Shown here: in pieces, positions 53,660 to 64,000 of the stretch
How positions within the stretch are numbered: position 1 is the first letter of the stretch
Layout of the letters: every line of letters starts with the position of its first letter
NCBI GenBank assembly: GCA_018907035.1
Contig: JACCIC010000022.1
Location: 1,116,501-1,180,500, forward strand
Source of the DNA: Sycobia sp. Sy_11
Taxonomy: Eukaryota; Arthropoda; Insecta; Hymenoptera; Epichrysomallidae
Direction: 5' to 3'
Length of the DNA: 64,000 bases
Program-made: the position numbers and the translations under genes
The notes under the pieces: generated by a model
The model's database searches: none
What the model saw: only the letters and a program-made list of their open reading frames with translations
What the model was told of the DNA's origin: nothing

Positions 53660-53677
53660 TGGCGCCTGAACAGGCGA
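53660..53677 (+). promoter_or_regulatory. G4 primer-binding site
   Basis: TGGCGCCTGAACAGGCGA lies directly after the LTR. It resembles a tRNA-Lys-type site and the equivalent site of G1. Confidence 0.75.
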
Positions 53678-53789
53678 TTATTTCGTTTTGATTCTGGTTT
53701 TTTTATTAATGTACTAATTTTAAATTTTGATTCGGTTATCGAGCAGGATATAGCTTGCGTACTGAATTTAAGTAGTGTAAATTAATACG

Positions 53790-54840
53790 ATGGCGATATC
53801 GTGGATTTATCCGCTGCAGCGTGAAGATCTTATATCAGAACTGAGAAAATTAAACCTAAATATCAAAGGAAACGTACGCGATTTAAGGCAGCGCTTAGTA
53901 GCCTTTACCAAAGAAAATCCCGCGCACTTTACAAATAGGCCTGATGATCCAGACGATTATAATGAACAGGCAGATATCACGCTAGGACGAAGAAAAATTT
54001 GGTTATAAAAATACAGATTTGACTTCATCCGCAATGGCTAGCGGAAGCCATACGCAAACTCACGGTGTGGAGGTAGGAATAGAACAATTGGTGCAAAACC
54101 AAGAAAATGGTAAAAATGTAGCAGCAAAAATAGTAGACCAGATGCGGAAGTGGAATTGCCATTTCGATAGAACAGATGTTCACGCATTTCTAGAAAGAGT
54201 ATCGGAATGACGTGTCGTGTACGGTTTAACTGATGCGCAGCTTGCTACCAGAATTGTGAAGAGGCGATGCACAGCAATGGTTTAGGAATTTTGCCAGAGA
54301 ATCACGACATGGGAGGGATTACAAAACCTAATGCGAGAATTTTATTTGCCTCCGAACGAACCACGACAATTGGATACACAGATAATCGATCGAAAGCAGA
54401 AATTGAAGGAATCGATTTTAGAGTACGCGAACGCTCTTTGTACTTTAATGAGACGTCGTGGAGGCTTAGACATTCGTACACACGTGGATAATTTGTACGA
54501 AAATGTGTTGCCCGAACTGCAATTATATGTTGTAAGAGAAAACATTGCTTCTGTAAGCGATTTAGTATGGACGGTGGAAATTGTTCGCGAAAAACTAAAT
54601 AAAGTAGAAGGAGATCAAACAAAATCAACTTCCGATAATCATCGTTCGTTCATGAAACCACGTAATACAGTAATGGCGATTACGACGTCGTATGATAAAA
54701 GTAAATATTGCTAGCGCTGTAAGCAACAAGGTCATACGCGCTTTCAGTGTAATAACGCGCAAAGAAAATTTTGAACGCGGTGTGGCAAAGATGGGGCATT
54801 TTCACGCGATTGTAAATGCCAAAAGTTGAAAAACGAAAAT
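53790..54840 (+). pseudogene. G4 Gag, broken
   Basis: Starts at the ATG at 53790 (MAISWIYPLQREDL), aligned with the G1 Gag start, with the same SAP-like LNIKGNVRDLRQRL pattern. A frameshift follows near 53990, and stops near 54208 and 54716. The capsid part (KWNCHFDRTDVHAFLERVSE; LMRRRGGLDIRT) and the linker (VEGDQTKSTSDNHRSFMKPR) match G1. The zinc-knuckle region is recognisable (RCKQQGHTRFQC; TRCGKDGAFSRDC) but has stops. Confidence 0.85.
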
Positions 54841-55105
54841 GCGGCCGGACCAACACAGGCCCGGCCGACCAACCATTAGATTTACGCTCATTTACAATAG
54901 TAAACATTGAACAACAAAAGTATAAAGCATTAGTTGACATAGGTTCAGTTAATTCCTTTATATGGCCGGACGTGACGAACAATTGCATAAATAAATGCAA
55001 TTGGACTGCGTGCCAAAATAAAAAATTATTACGTAAATCACGAATTTTACGTAATGAATAAATTAAGAAGTAAAATTATCCTAGGAATGGATATTTTAAA
55101 GCAAT
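54816..55105 (+). pseudogene. G4 protease, broken and truncated
   Basis: Matches G1 protease from MPKVEKRKCGRT through KYKALVDIGSVNSFI, where the active-site DTG reads DIG. A deletion and stop near 55060 are followed by a last match to IILGMDIL, where the element ends. Confidence 0.8.
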
Positions 55106-55109
55106 TTGT

Positions 55110-55436
55110 CTGTCTGTTTCTCTGTCTTTCTTTCCTCTTCTCTTATAAAATGGTTCTGTATGCCAAATCATATTGAACAAAAGAAATGATAGCAAAATAG
55201 GGTTCTTTACTAACAACCTCGAAACTATGTATATTAATATATGAAATATATCGTCACTTTTGCAGAAAAAGGCAACATCCATCGTCTGCTTAAAAAATAT
55301 GCTATTCGCATACCAACATTTTGATTGAATTTAATTGGCACCACTACTAAAATATTCACGGTATTTAATTTAAAGAACGGGTATCTACGAAATATTTTAA
55401 TTGTACTTACGTCGACTGCCCATATACAAATTAATA
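55110..55436 (-). repeat. R60 flank, copy 2 part 1
   Basis: Reverse complement of 17840-18120. The block is cut at 55437 by a PLE tail. Confidence 0.7.
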
Positions 55437-55905
55437 AATATTTTTTTATCGGTCTTACAGTCCAATCAATTCAATCTAAAAATAAAAATAAAAATAAAAA
55501 ATAAAAATAAAAATAAATAAATAAAAATAAAATAAAAATTAAAAATAAAAATTAAATTAAAAATTAAATTAAAATTATAATGACAGTCAGACTGTCCTTG
55601 TTTACATTCACCCCCGTACACTAATCTGAAAATAAAATATTAGCTGAAAAAATTCTTTGTTAGTAAAGTGCAATCTGACTGTCCCCAACACCCTTACCTA
55701 ATTGAAGACTTGTCCATTTAATTTTTAATTTAATTTTTATTTTTAATTTTTATTTTATTTTTATTTATTTATTTTTATTTTTAATTTTTATTTTATTTTT
55801 ATTTATTTATTTTTATTTTTAATTTTTATTTTATTTTTATTTATTTATTTTTATTTTTAGATTGAATTGATTGGACTGTAAGACCGATAAAAAAATATTT
55901 ATTAA
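55437..55905. mobile_element. Penelope-like element ends inserted in R60 (copy D1)
   Basis: A minus-orientation PLE end with an A-rich tract (55480-55570) and terminal repeat (to about 55715) runs directly into a plus-orientation T-rich tract with a repeating TTTTTATTTATTTATTTT pattern and the GACTGTAAGACCGATAAA end at about 55876. It contains no endonuclease part and no complete hammerhead-like core. Confidence 0.65.
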
Positions 55906-55908
55906 TCT

Positions 55909-55944
<36 letters not shown>

Positions 55945-56700
55945 GTATATTATATTGTAAATATTATACATAAACATTTTAAATACGATTTCTACTGAGA
56001 AATATTTTATTCACGTGTACGGTCGGTTGATTACGATATCCCGTTGCCTTAAGACGATTTCTATAGGCAGTTGGGCGTTCAAATAATAGAATGTGATGTC
56101 CAGGTATCTCTGGGCGATATCTACGGAGAATATTGTATTTAGTTGATAGTAAACGGCGTTTATGTATGAGGAAATCAACTTCTATGTGAAGATTCGTGTT
56201 GAGACTGTAGAATACGTTACCATGTCTTTTCAAACGACTTCTACGGGGAGTATTGTGTTTAATCGTTAGGAAGCGATGTCTAGCTTTTTTGGGATGGCTT
56301 CTACTGGACTATCGTATTTAGTTGGTAGGAAACGATGTTTACGTATGTTGGGAAAACTTCTACAGGGAGTTTCGTGTTTGGATGATAGAATGCGATTTTC
56401 AGATGATTTGGAACGAGTTCCAGGGGGAATGTTGTGCATAGTTGGTGGGAAACAATCTCCAGGTATGTCAGTACGACTTCTATAAAGAGATTCGTATTCT
56501 ATCATTCGAATACGCACACTCCCAGTAAGAGTCGTCCTGGGATATCTGAATATTGTATTCTACCTCCCCAACACAAAACTTTCTATAGCAGTCGTCAAGA
56601 GACATATTCTATCGTCCGAAGATGGTACTCTCCGTACTCTCGAAACACTCAGACATCAATTTCTCGAAAGTACAGTTTTCCCCTAGAACTGTTTTTGTTT
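55906..56700 (-). repeat. R60 copy 2 with 60-bp tandem repeats
   Basis: From about 55979 to 56500 the repeats lie in minus orientation; from about 56505 to 56690 similar units lie in plus orientation. A 35-nt stretch around 56303-56337 is the exact reverse complement of 17504-17538. A TA run is at 55912-55940. Confidence 0.75.
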
Positions 56701-56819
56701 AAAATCACCCCCGTAGACTAATCTGAAATAAAAATATATTAGTTGAAAAAATTCTTTATTAGTGAAGTGCAATCTGACTGTCCCCACTGCCTTCCCCCCA
56801 TTGAAGATTGAATGAGGTT

Positions 56820-56859
56820 GTCCAACGTTTCGATCTCGCTACGGCTCCTCATCAGGGAC
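56820..56859 (-). ncRNA. Hammerhead-ribozyme-like core
   Basis: The minus strand has GTCC, CTGATGA, GAGC, GATC, GAAAC and GGAC in order. Stem II has one mismatch (GAGC with GATC). Confidence 0.45.
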
Positions 56860-56967
56860 TAAACTAAACCTGATATTAATATTCTAATTTATATATACTC
56901 CTATCCCCACTAAACTGAAAATTTTTTGAATATACAATCCCCCTCTAGACAAAATGTTCAAAACCAA

Positions 56968-57960
56968 TCAATTTAATAAAAAATGATAAATGTTATTTAA
57001 TTTACTTGACTCGAACATTAAATTCACATTATTTCGATTCCTTGAAAATGTAAATACTTTCAAGCCTCTCCCTTTTGTACTTATTACTAATACAAAATCA
57101 AAAGAATTTAAAAACTTCAAACAATGTTCTATTAAACCAGTTTCTATTAAACTATATATATATAAATGCTCTTTTTTAAATATCGACTTGTTTGTCCAAT
57201 GTAGCATTCATTACAATCCATACAATTAATTCTTAAACAATCATCCTTATCCCTGAAATTATTAAATAACTTACTTAAATTATTACTATTTTTAAAGAAA
57301 ATTTGAATGTTATATTTCTGAAAATTTCTTTAATTCTTTGCGATAATCCTCTAACATATGATCAAACTATAATTTTACCCTGATTAACATCAGCTCTTAC
57401 ATTATGTCTATTTTCGGTATTATAAATGTCAAACAGTCTCTCTGCAATTAACTTATTAATAAATTCAATTAGATATTCATCATTAATGAAAATTTCCCTT
57501 ACTATCTGCAAATTATTCTAAAATCCTTATGTAACAATTTTATTGCTCTGTCGATCACACCTTTCAGTGTCCCCATTTTTTTTCCGAATTGGTGGTGTGA
57601 ATTAAAATCTAAAAACCTATCTGACCAAGTAGATATCCTATACGAATTAAGCTTCACTTTATTATTATTATAGCTAATGACATTGATGTCTAAAAAACTC
57701 AACTAATTATTGACTTCAATCTCCTTTGTAAATTTAATTCTGTCATATACAGAATTAAAAGCATTCACCATTTCAGCCACTAAAACTTCTGGAACAATTG
57801 TAAAGATATCATCAACATATCTCTTAAATATAATTGGTTCAAAAATTAATTTTGACAAAGTAATACTTTCTGATTTTTCCATAACTTAATTCGTTATAAC
57901 CGGCGACAGAGGCGACCCCATTGGTTCTGGTTTGAAAAAACATATAGTTTAGGTAGTTCA
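56968..57960 (-). pseudogene. Penelope RT and GIY-YIG endonuclease remnant
   Basis: The minus-strand frame from about 57950 shows PEPMGSPLSPVITN, then after a stop VMEKSE, the RT catalytic motif KRYVDDIFTIVP, and after another stop LSFLDINVISYN with YRISTWSDRFLDFNSHH. Further down, INCMDCNECYIGQTSRY is the GIY-YIG nuclease signature with its Cys pair, and EHCLKFLNSFDF with NRNNVNLMFESS closes the domain. This RT plus GIY-YIG pair defines Penelope-like elements. Multiple stops, and the N-terminal half of RT is missing. Confidence 0.88.
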
Positions 57961-58275
57961 CATATTACTTCTAGTTTAATAGAACATTGTTTGATATTCT
58001 TACATTCTTTTGATTTTGTGAATGTGGATATTTTGGGACATGGTATTAGTACTAAGTACAAAAGGGAGTTTTGAAAGTATTCACATTTTCAAGGAATCGA
58101 AATAATGTGGATTTAATGTTGGAGTTAAGGAAATTAGATAACATTTATCATTCTTTATTAAATTGATTGGTTTTGAACATTTTGTGTAGAGGGGGGATTG
58201 TATATATAAAAAAATTTTTAGTTTAGTGGGGATAGGGTATATATAAATTAGAATATTAATATACAAATTAGTTTA

Positions 58276-58315
58276 GTCCCTGCTGATGAGCCGTAGCGAG
58301 CTCGAAACGATGGAC
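58276..58315 (+). ncRNA. Hammerhead-ribozyme-like core, shifted
   Basis: GTCC and GGAC remain. CTGATGA is shifted by three bases relative to the other copies, and GAGC now overlaps the core, so this copy is probably inactive. Confidence 0.3.
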
Positions 58316-58600
58316 AATCTCATTCAATCTTCAATGCGGTAAAAGCAGCGGGGACAGTCAGATTGCACTTCACTAATAAAGAATTTTTACAGCTGATATA
58401 TTTTTATTTCAGATTAGTCTACGGGGTGATTTTAAAAAAGAACAGTATAACTGTCATCATAATTTTTAATTAATTATGTATTGATGTGTATTAGTATTGG
58501 TATACATGTATATTGATATTTTTATGTATTAATTTTAATTTATTTAATTGGACTGTAAGACCAATAAAAATATTTATTAATTTATCTAGATAAAGTCAAT

Positions 58601-58694
58601 ATAAGCACAATTAAAGTAACTCACACAAATGTATATGTTCAAAAAGGCTTGAATAGCAGCAAAGCAAGCGTTCAAATGTACTTAGTGTACATTC

Positions 58695-58740
<46 letters not shown>

Positions 58741-59827
58741 CACTTTTAACTGCTTTTACCCGAGGGCCACAAATATAATGTATATAATAAGTTGAGTTTG
58801 TTGAGTGTAAAAGCAATAAAACCAGATCTTCGTTTTCTGTGTCACTCGGACATACTACAGCTAACACTTCGAGACGCTCGACTTACTCATGGAATGCTGT
58901 ATATTGTGCGCGTATATATACATGATTACGAACTTGCACAATTGATGTTCTTTTGAAATATAAAATCTCTTTTATATGTAAAAACTATAGTAAAATGCAT
59001 AATGTAAAATATTATCTACACATATTTAGTTGTATCGTCTAATTTTCGTTTATAATTACTTACGTCAAATATGAATTTGAAATATTACAATAAACATCGA
59101 GTTTCTTTTTATTTCGATAATTATGTACGATACTGATTGCTACTTGTTTTGACATCTCTTCGAATAGGTCAAACTAAATTTCTCTCTTTTTTACCTACAG
59201 AAATAGTGATTATCAGTTGCAGGGGATTTTATGCATTATACATTTATTTTGACGTTTCATTTTGTTTATGCAATACGTAGAACAGTGAAACAAATTTTAT
59301 TTAATTTATTATTTTGTCCTATAAGTGGCAGCACTCGAATTATGTATGTAAATGACACCTTACATTTATAATAATTATTTTCTTTAAAAGTACTAGCACC
59401 ACGTGGAGCAGAAGACAAATTTGTACGAATTATCTTTACTTTTTCTTAAATTACTTAGAGAAATATTATTAACTCTAAGAAAGTTTCGCAACTTCTAGGC
59501 ATTTCTAAAGATTTATACAAATTTTTTTTAACTTTCAACTAGGGAGAGTAGAGTGAAGGAGTGGAAACTCCGCTCGCTTTACATTGGAAAAGTTTATCAA
59601 AAATTAGCCGGCGATTGCAGTTCATATTTGTCAAGTAGATGTCGCTATCTTGGAAATCCCTCGATGGTTGTGCGTGCAACAGAAAGAGAGAAAGCAAAGG
59701 CCAAGGTAAGTAAGAGGAAGAAAAAAAGCAGAAGTAGGGGAACAGAAATTTAACTTTCCCCTCTCTCCACGTTCGCCGCATACCTTCACTCTTTTCTTCA
59801 AATAAATGCATTTGAACGAGCAACCTC
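58601..59827. other. AT-rich spacer with TA microsatellite
   Basis: A (TA)n run lies at 58697-58739. No gene is recognised; a 94-codon minus frame at 59539-59823 lacks motifs. Confidence 0.5.
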
Positions 59828-60535
59828 TGTGATGTCTCTATCCTGTAAAAATAAGCTATAGCGCGCGAAAAATGTGCCGTTTGAAATTTAATATTTTAGA
59901 ATATTAATTAAAATTATTATATTATAGAAATGAAAGAAGAACAATATTAATTTATAAGTTAGCTTTATTCGATAAGTATAAACTGCGCGGCTGCCGAAAG
60001 CGAAGTGTTTATATCCGCAAAAACATCTCCATGCACACCCCCGCACACATCGCAACTCCCCACCCCAAGTATAGCGAGCGCCAATCCGCGCATCGACGGT
60101 CCTTCTCCCTTGCTGGTTGTGCACGCTGCAGCTGCTCCCATGCAGCGTCGCTTAATTGCGGGAATTCCTCGGCGGTCATAAATGTGCATCGTCTCGCTTC
60201 AGCTATGCGCGTGTATTTGTTGGCCATCGAACTCAATCATAAAATGTAGTTCAAATATAATATTTATTTGAACGGAATGCCCATACATATCGATTCTATA
60301 TGAATAATGTATATTTTTAATGTCCATGTCCTTTGCGCTATCAAGTGATTCAATATTATTTGTATTCATAAACTATTATAAAATACATATTTGCTATAGG
60401 TATAAAATACTTATTTTTGATCGTTTAAGCTATTTTTTTATTACATAATTATATTTCGCGGTTATAAAAGGAGTGTAAAAGGACATGACAAAATACGGTT
60501 TCGTGACACGTCGAATGTAGTCGTATTACGTCACA
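59828..60535 (-). repeat. G3 3' LTR
   Basis: About 708 bp, from TGTGACGTAATACG (minus start at 60535) to GAGACATCACA (59828). On the minus strand a TATA-like GGATATAAACAC lies near 60010 and an AATAAA follows at about 59965, fitting a U3-R boundary. The outer boundary is inferred from the TG...CA ends because the other LTR is not visible. Confidence 0.65.
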
Positions 60536-60761
60536 CCTTCCCCCCTATACAAAAAGATGTTTCCCGACAGGGGAACGTCTTTTCTTGTGCTTTACAAAAT
60601 CTATGGTTACAGTTCGCAAGACTCCCGTATTTTATCATTACATATATATATATATATTCGAAGTTTCCAGTAATTCTATGTATCGTGCTATTCATCACGT
60701 GCAAGTGCAATTATAACAAGGTTATTTTATATAAATGATTTTATTATATATATTGTTCTTT

Positions 60762-63700
60762 TTATTCGTGATCTAATCGAAAGTTCATACATTTTAATTT
60801 ATTTTTATGTACCACTTTAAAACTATTTTTAACTTTTATTTTAACATTCGTATCACCGATGATTTCAATAATTTCATAAGGACCTGTATAATGTTTGTCA
60901 AACTTAGAGGTACGTGGTTCTTTTATCAAATACACATAATCACCTACTTGAAATTCTCTTATATTTAGTGCCTTGTCATAATATTTTTTGTATAGATGTT
61001 TAGCTTTATTTACATTTTCAGCTACCTTTGCCTGTGTATAACTTAGCTTATTAAAAAGATTATCTACGATTTCAATAAAAGTCAATGGCACGTTTTGGTC
61101 TGCAAATTCGGATGGCATTCGAGCTTTTCTACCAAAAAAGGCCTCATGAGGAGTATAACCATGGGCTTCATGAACGTGATTATTAAAGGAGAACATACCG
61201 AATCTAATCCATTGATCCCAGTTATTATTTGTACAATAGTGTCGAAGATATTCTATGAATGTATGATGTGATCTCTCAAGTGCACCTAATGATTGAGGAT
61301 GAAATGCCGATGATTTTATACGTTTGATTTTAAATATGTTACAGATGGTGTTCATAATTTTGCTGCAGAAGTTACTACCCTGGTCCGTTTGAATTACTTT
61401 GGGACAACCATGACGAGAAATGAATTCTTCAGCTAAAGCAGAAGCTACTGATATAGAGTCAATATTTTTGAGAGGAATGGCATCTGCATATTTTGTTAGA
61501 CAACACTGTAAGGTAAGCAGATATTTATTGCCAGAAGAAGTGATAGGAAGAGGTCCTACAATGTCCATCTGAACCTTATCGAGTGCTGCTTTTGGTGTAT
61601 CAGTGATTTGCATAGGTAATTTGGTTTTTATTCTAGTTAATTTACCCTCCTGACAGCTCTTGCAAGAGAGAATATAATGGCGTATATCATTTTTCATGTT
61701 GTGCCAGTAAAAATGGTTTCGGATAGATTTATATGTTTTTGTTATGCCATAATGGCCACCAACAGCAGAATCATGATATTCTTTAATTATATTCTCCCTT
61801 TCCGGCTCATCTGGAAAGCAAACATCGCCTGCACAAATTACAAATGTAATTTTTGTATCTTGAAAGATCTCTAATAATGTATTTTCTACTATTTCCCACG
61901 GTATATTATCTATGCCATTATCTACTTTTGAAATTCTAACTATTCTTATATTAGTTTCAACAATGGAAGTTTTGAGGCCTTGGAAACAAATTCTGAGGTT
62001 TTCTATTTCTGCAGCTTGATCGTATTTTTGTTTGACAACAAGGTTGAATATATACGAATTATCTGTCTGGAATGTGATCACCTGTCCAACAGAGGGGTTT
62101 AGAATGAGTAAATTTTCTGAGTTTAAAAGACCATTATCAAGGAACTCTTTGCTGGTTGCTGTATACAAATTACAATCCGCTGAAATGAAATGAACAGTAT
62201 GGTCGCTTTTCATAAGCAGAAAGTCATTTGTATGTGTTATTGCAGTTTCTGTCACATAGAGAACTGTTCGGTTTCTTTTTTCCATACTACTATTTACATG
62301 GTTATCGTCATAACCTGTAGTTCCTGGCATTTTATCCTTTTCACAAACAGACTCTCGGGCTTCACATATGTTTCTCAAAGAAAACTGTTCAGCGCTGTCA
62401 ACATCTGTTTGTTCCACTTCCAGCACAGACTCTCGAGCATTGCATACCGTTCGGGTTCTATTATGCTTTGAACTGTCATCATCTGGCTGTACAACTACAC
62501 GTTGTATATTCTCTGATATGCCTTTTTTTGTACCGATTTCTACAGTTTTCTCTTGTCTGCACGAATCCGCTGTGTTATTCAACACTTGCGTATCGTTTCT
62601 GTCTTCGTCGTTAGTCGTAGTGTTCTCAGTTATTATTTGCTCGTTGTTATACGATAAAAATATTTTTGCAATATTTTCATTCAGAATCCATTCTGTATCT
62701 CCTGCTGAACCAGAAACCGATGAGAAGTCAGCGCAGACTTCCATCTTTTGCAGATCCGTCAGGGCAATACATACATTTGATTCATATTCAACTGGGTTTC
62801 GAGATAAAGCGTCAGCATTAGAGTTAACTCGACCAGCCTTATAAACTACCTTGAATGTATACTCTCTGAGGCGTAATTGCCAACGGGCTAGTTTTGAAGA
62901 AGGATTTTTAAGGTTCTTAAGCCAGATTAATGGTCGATGATCTGTGACCAGAGTGAACATTCTGCCATAAATATATGGCCTAAATTGTTCGACCCCAAAA
63001 ATCATGGCTAACAGCTCCTTTTCCGTTGTAGAGTAGTTTTTTTCTGCCTGTCCAAGTAATCTTGACGCGTATGCTATGGGAAGATCGTCTCCTATTTCGC
63101 CCTGACTCAGTACTGCCCCTAATGCATAGTCAGATGCATCGGTTGTAACTACAAATTCTTTACTAAAATCCGGATATTGTAATAAAGGTGGATTAATTAA
63201 AATATTTTTTAATTTTTCGAATGCATCCTGTGTGCTTTCATCCCATTTGAAGCATGTGTTTTCTCTTAATAATAAATATAAGGGTCTACCTATTTTAGCA
63301 AGATTTTTTATAAACTTCCTATAATAACCTACGAGGCCTAGAAACTGTTTAACATTTTTCTTGTTTTTAGGAATGGGAAAACACTTGACAGCATCGACCT
63401 TTTTTGGATCTGGTTCCACTCCATTAGCTGATACCCTGTGCCCTAAATAAACTATGTCTTTACATAAAAATGAACACTTCTCTGGTTTTAAGGTTAGATT
63501 TGCATTTTTTAATATTTTCAAAAATTTTTCAAGATTTTGGATGTGTTTCTTTAAGCTATCAGAAAAAATAATTGCATCATCCATGAATATTAACATTTCT
63601 GTATTTAATAATCCAGAACAAATTTTATTTATCATTCTTTGAAAAATTGCAGGGCTAGTGCGAAGACCCATTGGAGTACGATTGAACTCCCAGTGGCCAA

Positions 63701-63989
63701 AAGGTGTCGAAAATGCTGTCAATTGTTTTGACGCAGACTCTAAAGGAATCTGATGAAAACCTGAGGCTAAATCTAAAGTAGAAAAGTATTTGGCACCACC
63801 TAACTGATCCAGAATTTCCGTTATATTAGGAAGAGGATAAGAAACATTTACAATTTTTTCGTTAAGTGCTCGATAATCAACAACTAAACGCCAACTACTC
63901 TTTCCAGAATCATCTGCTTTTTTTGGCACTAGAAAACAGGGTGCATTCCAAGGTGAGATCGATGGTTGTATTATGTTTTCTTCTAACAT
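60762..63989 (-). CDS. G3 pol with macro-like insert between RNase H and integrase
   Basis: 1075 open codons to the stop at 60762; the upstream part lies outside the window, so 63989 is not the true start. RT: PSISPWNAPCFLVPKK, LVVDYRALN, and catalytic FMDD at residues 135-138. RNase H: VVTTDASDYALG (from about 280), TEKELLAM, TDHRPLIW. Residues about 401-590 are a Ser/Asp/Glu/Asn-rich linker with a duplicated motif (VCNARESV, ICEARESV). Residues about 592-722 resemble a macro (ADP-ribose-binding) domain. Integrase follows: zinc finger HDSAVGGHYG ... CKSCQ (739-780), catalytic D809, D869 and E905, then a C-terminal domain ending NKLKCMNFRLDHE. The polyprotein would copy RNA to DNA and integrate it. 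All catalytic motifs look intact. Confidence 0.9.
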   Translation of the reverse strand: MLEENIIQPSISPWNAPCFLVPKKADDSGKSSWRLVVDYRALNEKIVNVSYPLPNITEILDQLGGAKYFSTLDLASGFHQIPLESASKQLTAFSTPFGHWEFNRTPMGLRTSPAIFQRMINKICSGLLNTEMLIFMDDAIIFSDSLKKHIQNLEKFLKILKNANLTLKPEKCSFLCKDIVYLGHRVSANGVEPDPKKVDAVKCFPIPKNKKNVKQFLGLVGYYRKFIKNLAKIGRPLYLLLRENTCFKWDESTQDAFEKLKNILINPPLLQYPDFSKEFVVTTDASDYALGAVLSQGEIGDDLPIAYASRLLGQAEKNYSTTEKELLAMIFGVEQFRPYIYGRMFTLVTDHRPLIWLKNLKNPSSKLARWQLRLREYTFKVVYKAGRVNSNADALSRNPVEYESNVCIALTDLQKMEVCADFSSVSGSAGDTEWILNENIAKIFLSYNNEQIITENTTTNDEDRNDTQVLNNTADSCRQEKTVEIGTKKGISENIQRVVVQPDDDSSKHNRTRTVCNARESVLEVEQTDVDSAEQFSLRNICEARESVCEKDKMPGTTGYDDNHVNSSMEKRNRTVLYVTETAITHTNDFLLMKSDHTVHFISADCNLYTATSKEFLDNGLLNSENLLILNPSVGQVITFQTDNSYIFNLVVKQKYDQAAEIENLRICFQGLKTSIVETNIRIVRISKVDNGIDNIPWEIVENTLLEIFQDTKITFVICAGDVCFPDEPERENIIKEYHDSAVGGHYGITKTYKSIRNHFYWHNMKNDIRHYILSCKSCQEGKLTRIKTKLPMQITDTPKAALDKVQMDIVGPLPITSSGNKYLLTLQCCLTKYADAIPLKNIDSISVASALAEEFISRHGCPKVIQTDQGSNFCSKIMNTICNIFKIKRIKSSAFHPQSLGALERSHHTFIEYLRHYCTNNNWDQWIRFGMFSFNNHVHEAHGYTPHEAFFGRKARMPSEFADQNVPLTFIEIVDNLFNKLSYTQAKVAENVNKAKHLYKKYYDKALNIREFQVGDYVYLIKEPRTSKFDKHYTGPYEIIEIIGDTNVKIKVKNSFKVVHKNKLKCMNFRLDHE

Positions 63990-64000
63990 TTTTTTTGTTT

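Larger units (their letters stand above)
52445..55108 (+). mobile_element. Decayed Ty3/gypsy relative of G1 (G4), 3' truncated
   Basis: 5' LTR 52445-53659, primer-binding site 53660-53677, gag from 53790 and part of the protease up to about 55105, then an abrupt junction with R60 sequence. RT, RNase H, integrase and 3' LTR are missing. Gag and protease are close to G1 in protein sequence but contain stops and frameshifts. The stop point coincides with a TCTG/TCTT-rich stretch. Confidence 0.88.
56701..58600. mobile_element. Penelope-like element, largest copy, inverted tail (D2)
   Basis: The minus-orientation part covers the terminal repeat (56701-56880), an untranslated stretch, the GIY-YIG endonuclease remnant and part of the RT (to about 57960). 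From about 57960 a plus-orientation endonuclease tail and terminal repeat run to about 58590 (ATTGGACTGTAAGACCAATA). The two parts meet head to head, as in copies A and C. Confidence 0.8.
59828..64000 (-). mobile_element. Ty3/gypsy LTR retrotransposon G3, cut by window end
   Basis: Minus orientation: 3' LTR 59828-60535, polypurine tract 60536-60548 (AGGGGGGAAGG on minus), then pol to the right edge. Gag, protease and the 5' LTR lie outside the window. The pol frame is open throughout, all RT and integrase catalytic residues are present, and there are no stops, so it may be young. Confidence 0.88.

Noticed and set aside
59539..59823. 94-codon minus-strand frame next to the G3 LTR
   Set aside because: No motif, low-complexity hydrophobic content, no homology recognised.

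Overview
The window looks like insect genomic DNA, probably from a hymenopteran such as an ant. This is inferred from the AT-rich background, an intron-containing animal gene, and an insect-type mixture of mariner, Ty3/gypsy, Penelope-like and Polinton (Maverick/adintovirus-like) sequences. Only one ordinary host gene is visible: a three-exon WDR20 homologue on the minus strand at 3962-6613. Almost everything else is mobile DNA, much of it nested.

Layout. 1-785: paired ends of a Penelope-like element (PLE). 786-3950: AT-rich spacer. 3962-6613: WDR20. 6614-10150: its 5' flank and long TA microsatellites. 10150-10755: a second PLE tail. About 11840-14488: an LTR-like block containing a clean solo LTR (12475-14075). 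14697-20034: a composite with long inverted repeats that carries a third PLE tail and a 60-bp tandem repeat family. 20041-22760: Polinton DNA polymerase tail, a small spliced gene, an integrase and a further Polinton-type gene. 23000-25093: unassigned repeats and an LTR-like block. 25215-26143: Polinton genes including the C-terminal half of the packaging ATPase. 26176-32983 (G1) and 32995-43293 (G2): two Ty3/gypsy elements lying inside that ATPase gene, whose N-terminal half resumes at 43345-43561. G2 contains an intact mariner. 43603-49160: the remaining Polinton genes (PLA2-like protein, cysteine protease, two capsid-type proteins); the last gene is interrupted by a second mariner and by a second solo LTR. 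50850-51672: a degenerate mariner. 52445-55108: a decayed relative of G1 (G4). 55110-58600: the 60-bp repeat family again, plus the largest PLE copy with reverse transcriptase and GIY-YIG remnants. 59828-64000: a Ty3/gypsy element (G3) with a long intact pol frame that runs off the right edge.

Reading it together, one Polinton of roughly virus-like gene content seems to have occupied about 20 to 49 kb. It has since been split by at least five insertions. At two insertion sites the viral frame is continuous across the empty site. All its recognisable genes carry stops, frameshifts or lost catalytic residues, so it is a fossil.

The most unusual signals are three. First, arrays of base-paired modules lie inside two different LTR families: loops are invariant, stems vary, and compensatory changes are visible between copies. 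Second, a segment resembling a TARG1/OARD1-type macro (ADP-ribose) domain lies between RNase H and integrase in G3. Third, hammerhead-ribozyme-like cores occur in six PLE terminal repeats. All of this was read by eye; no alignments, folds or database searches were run.
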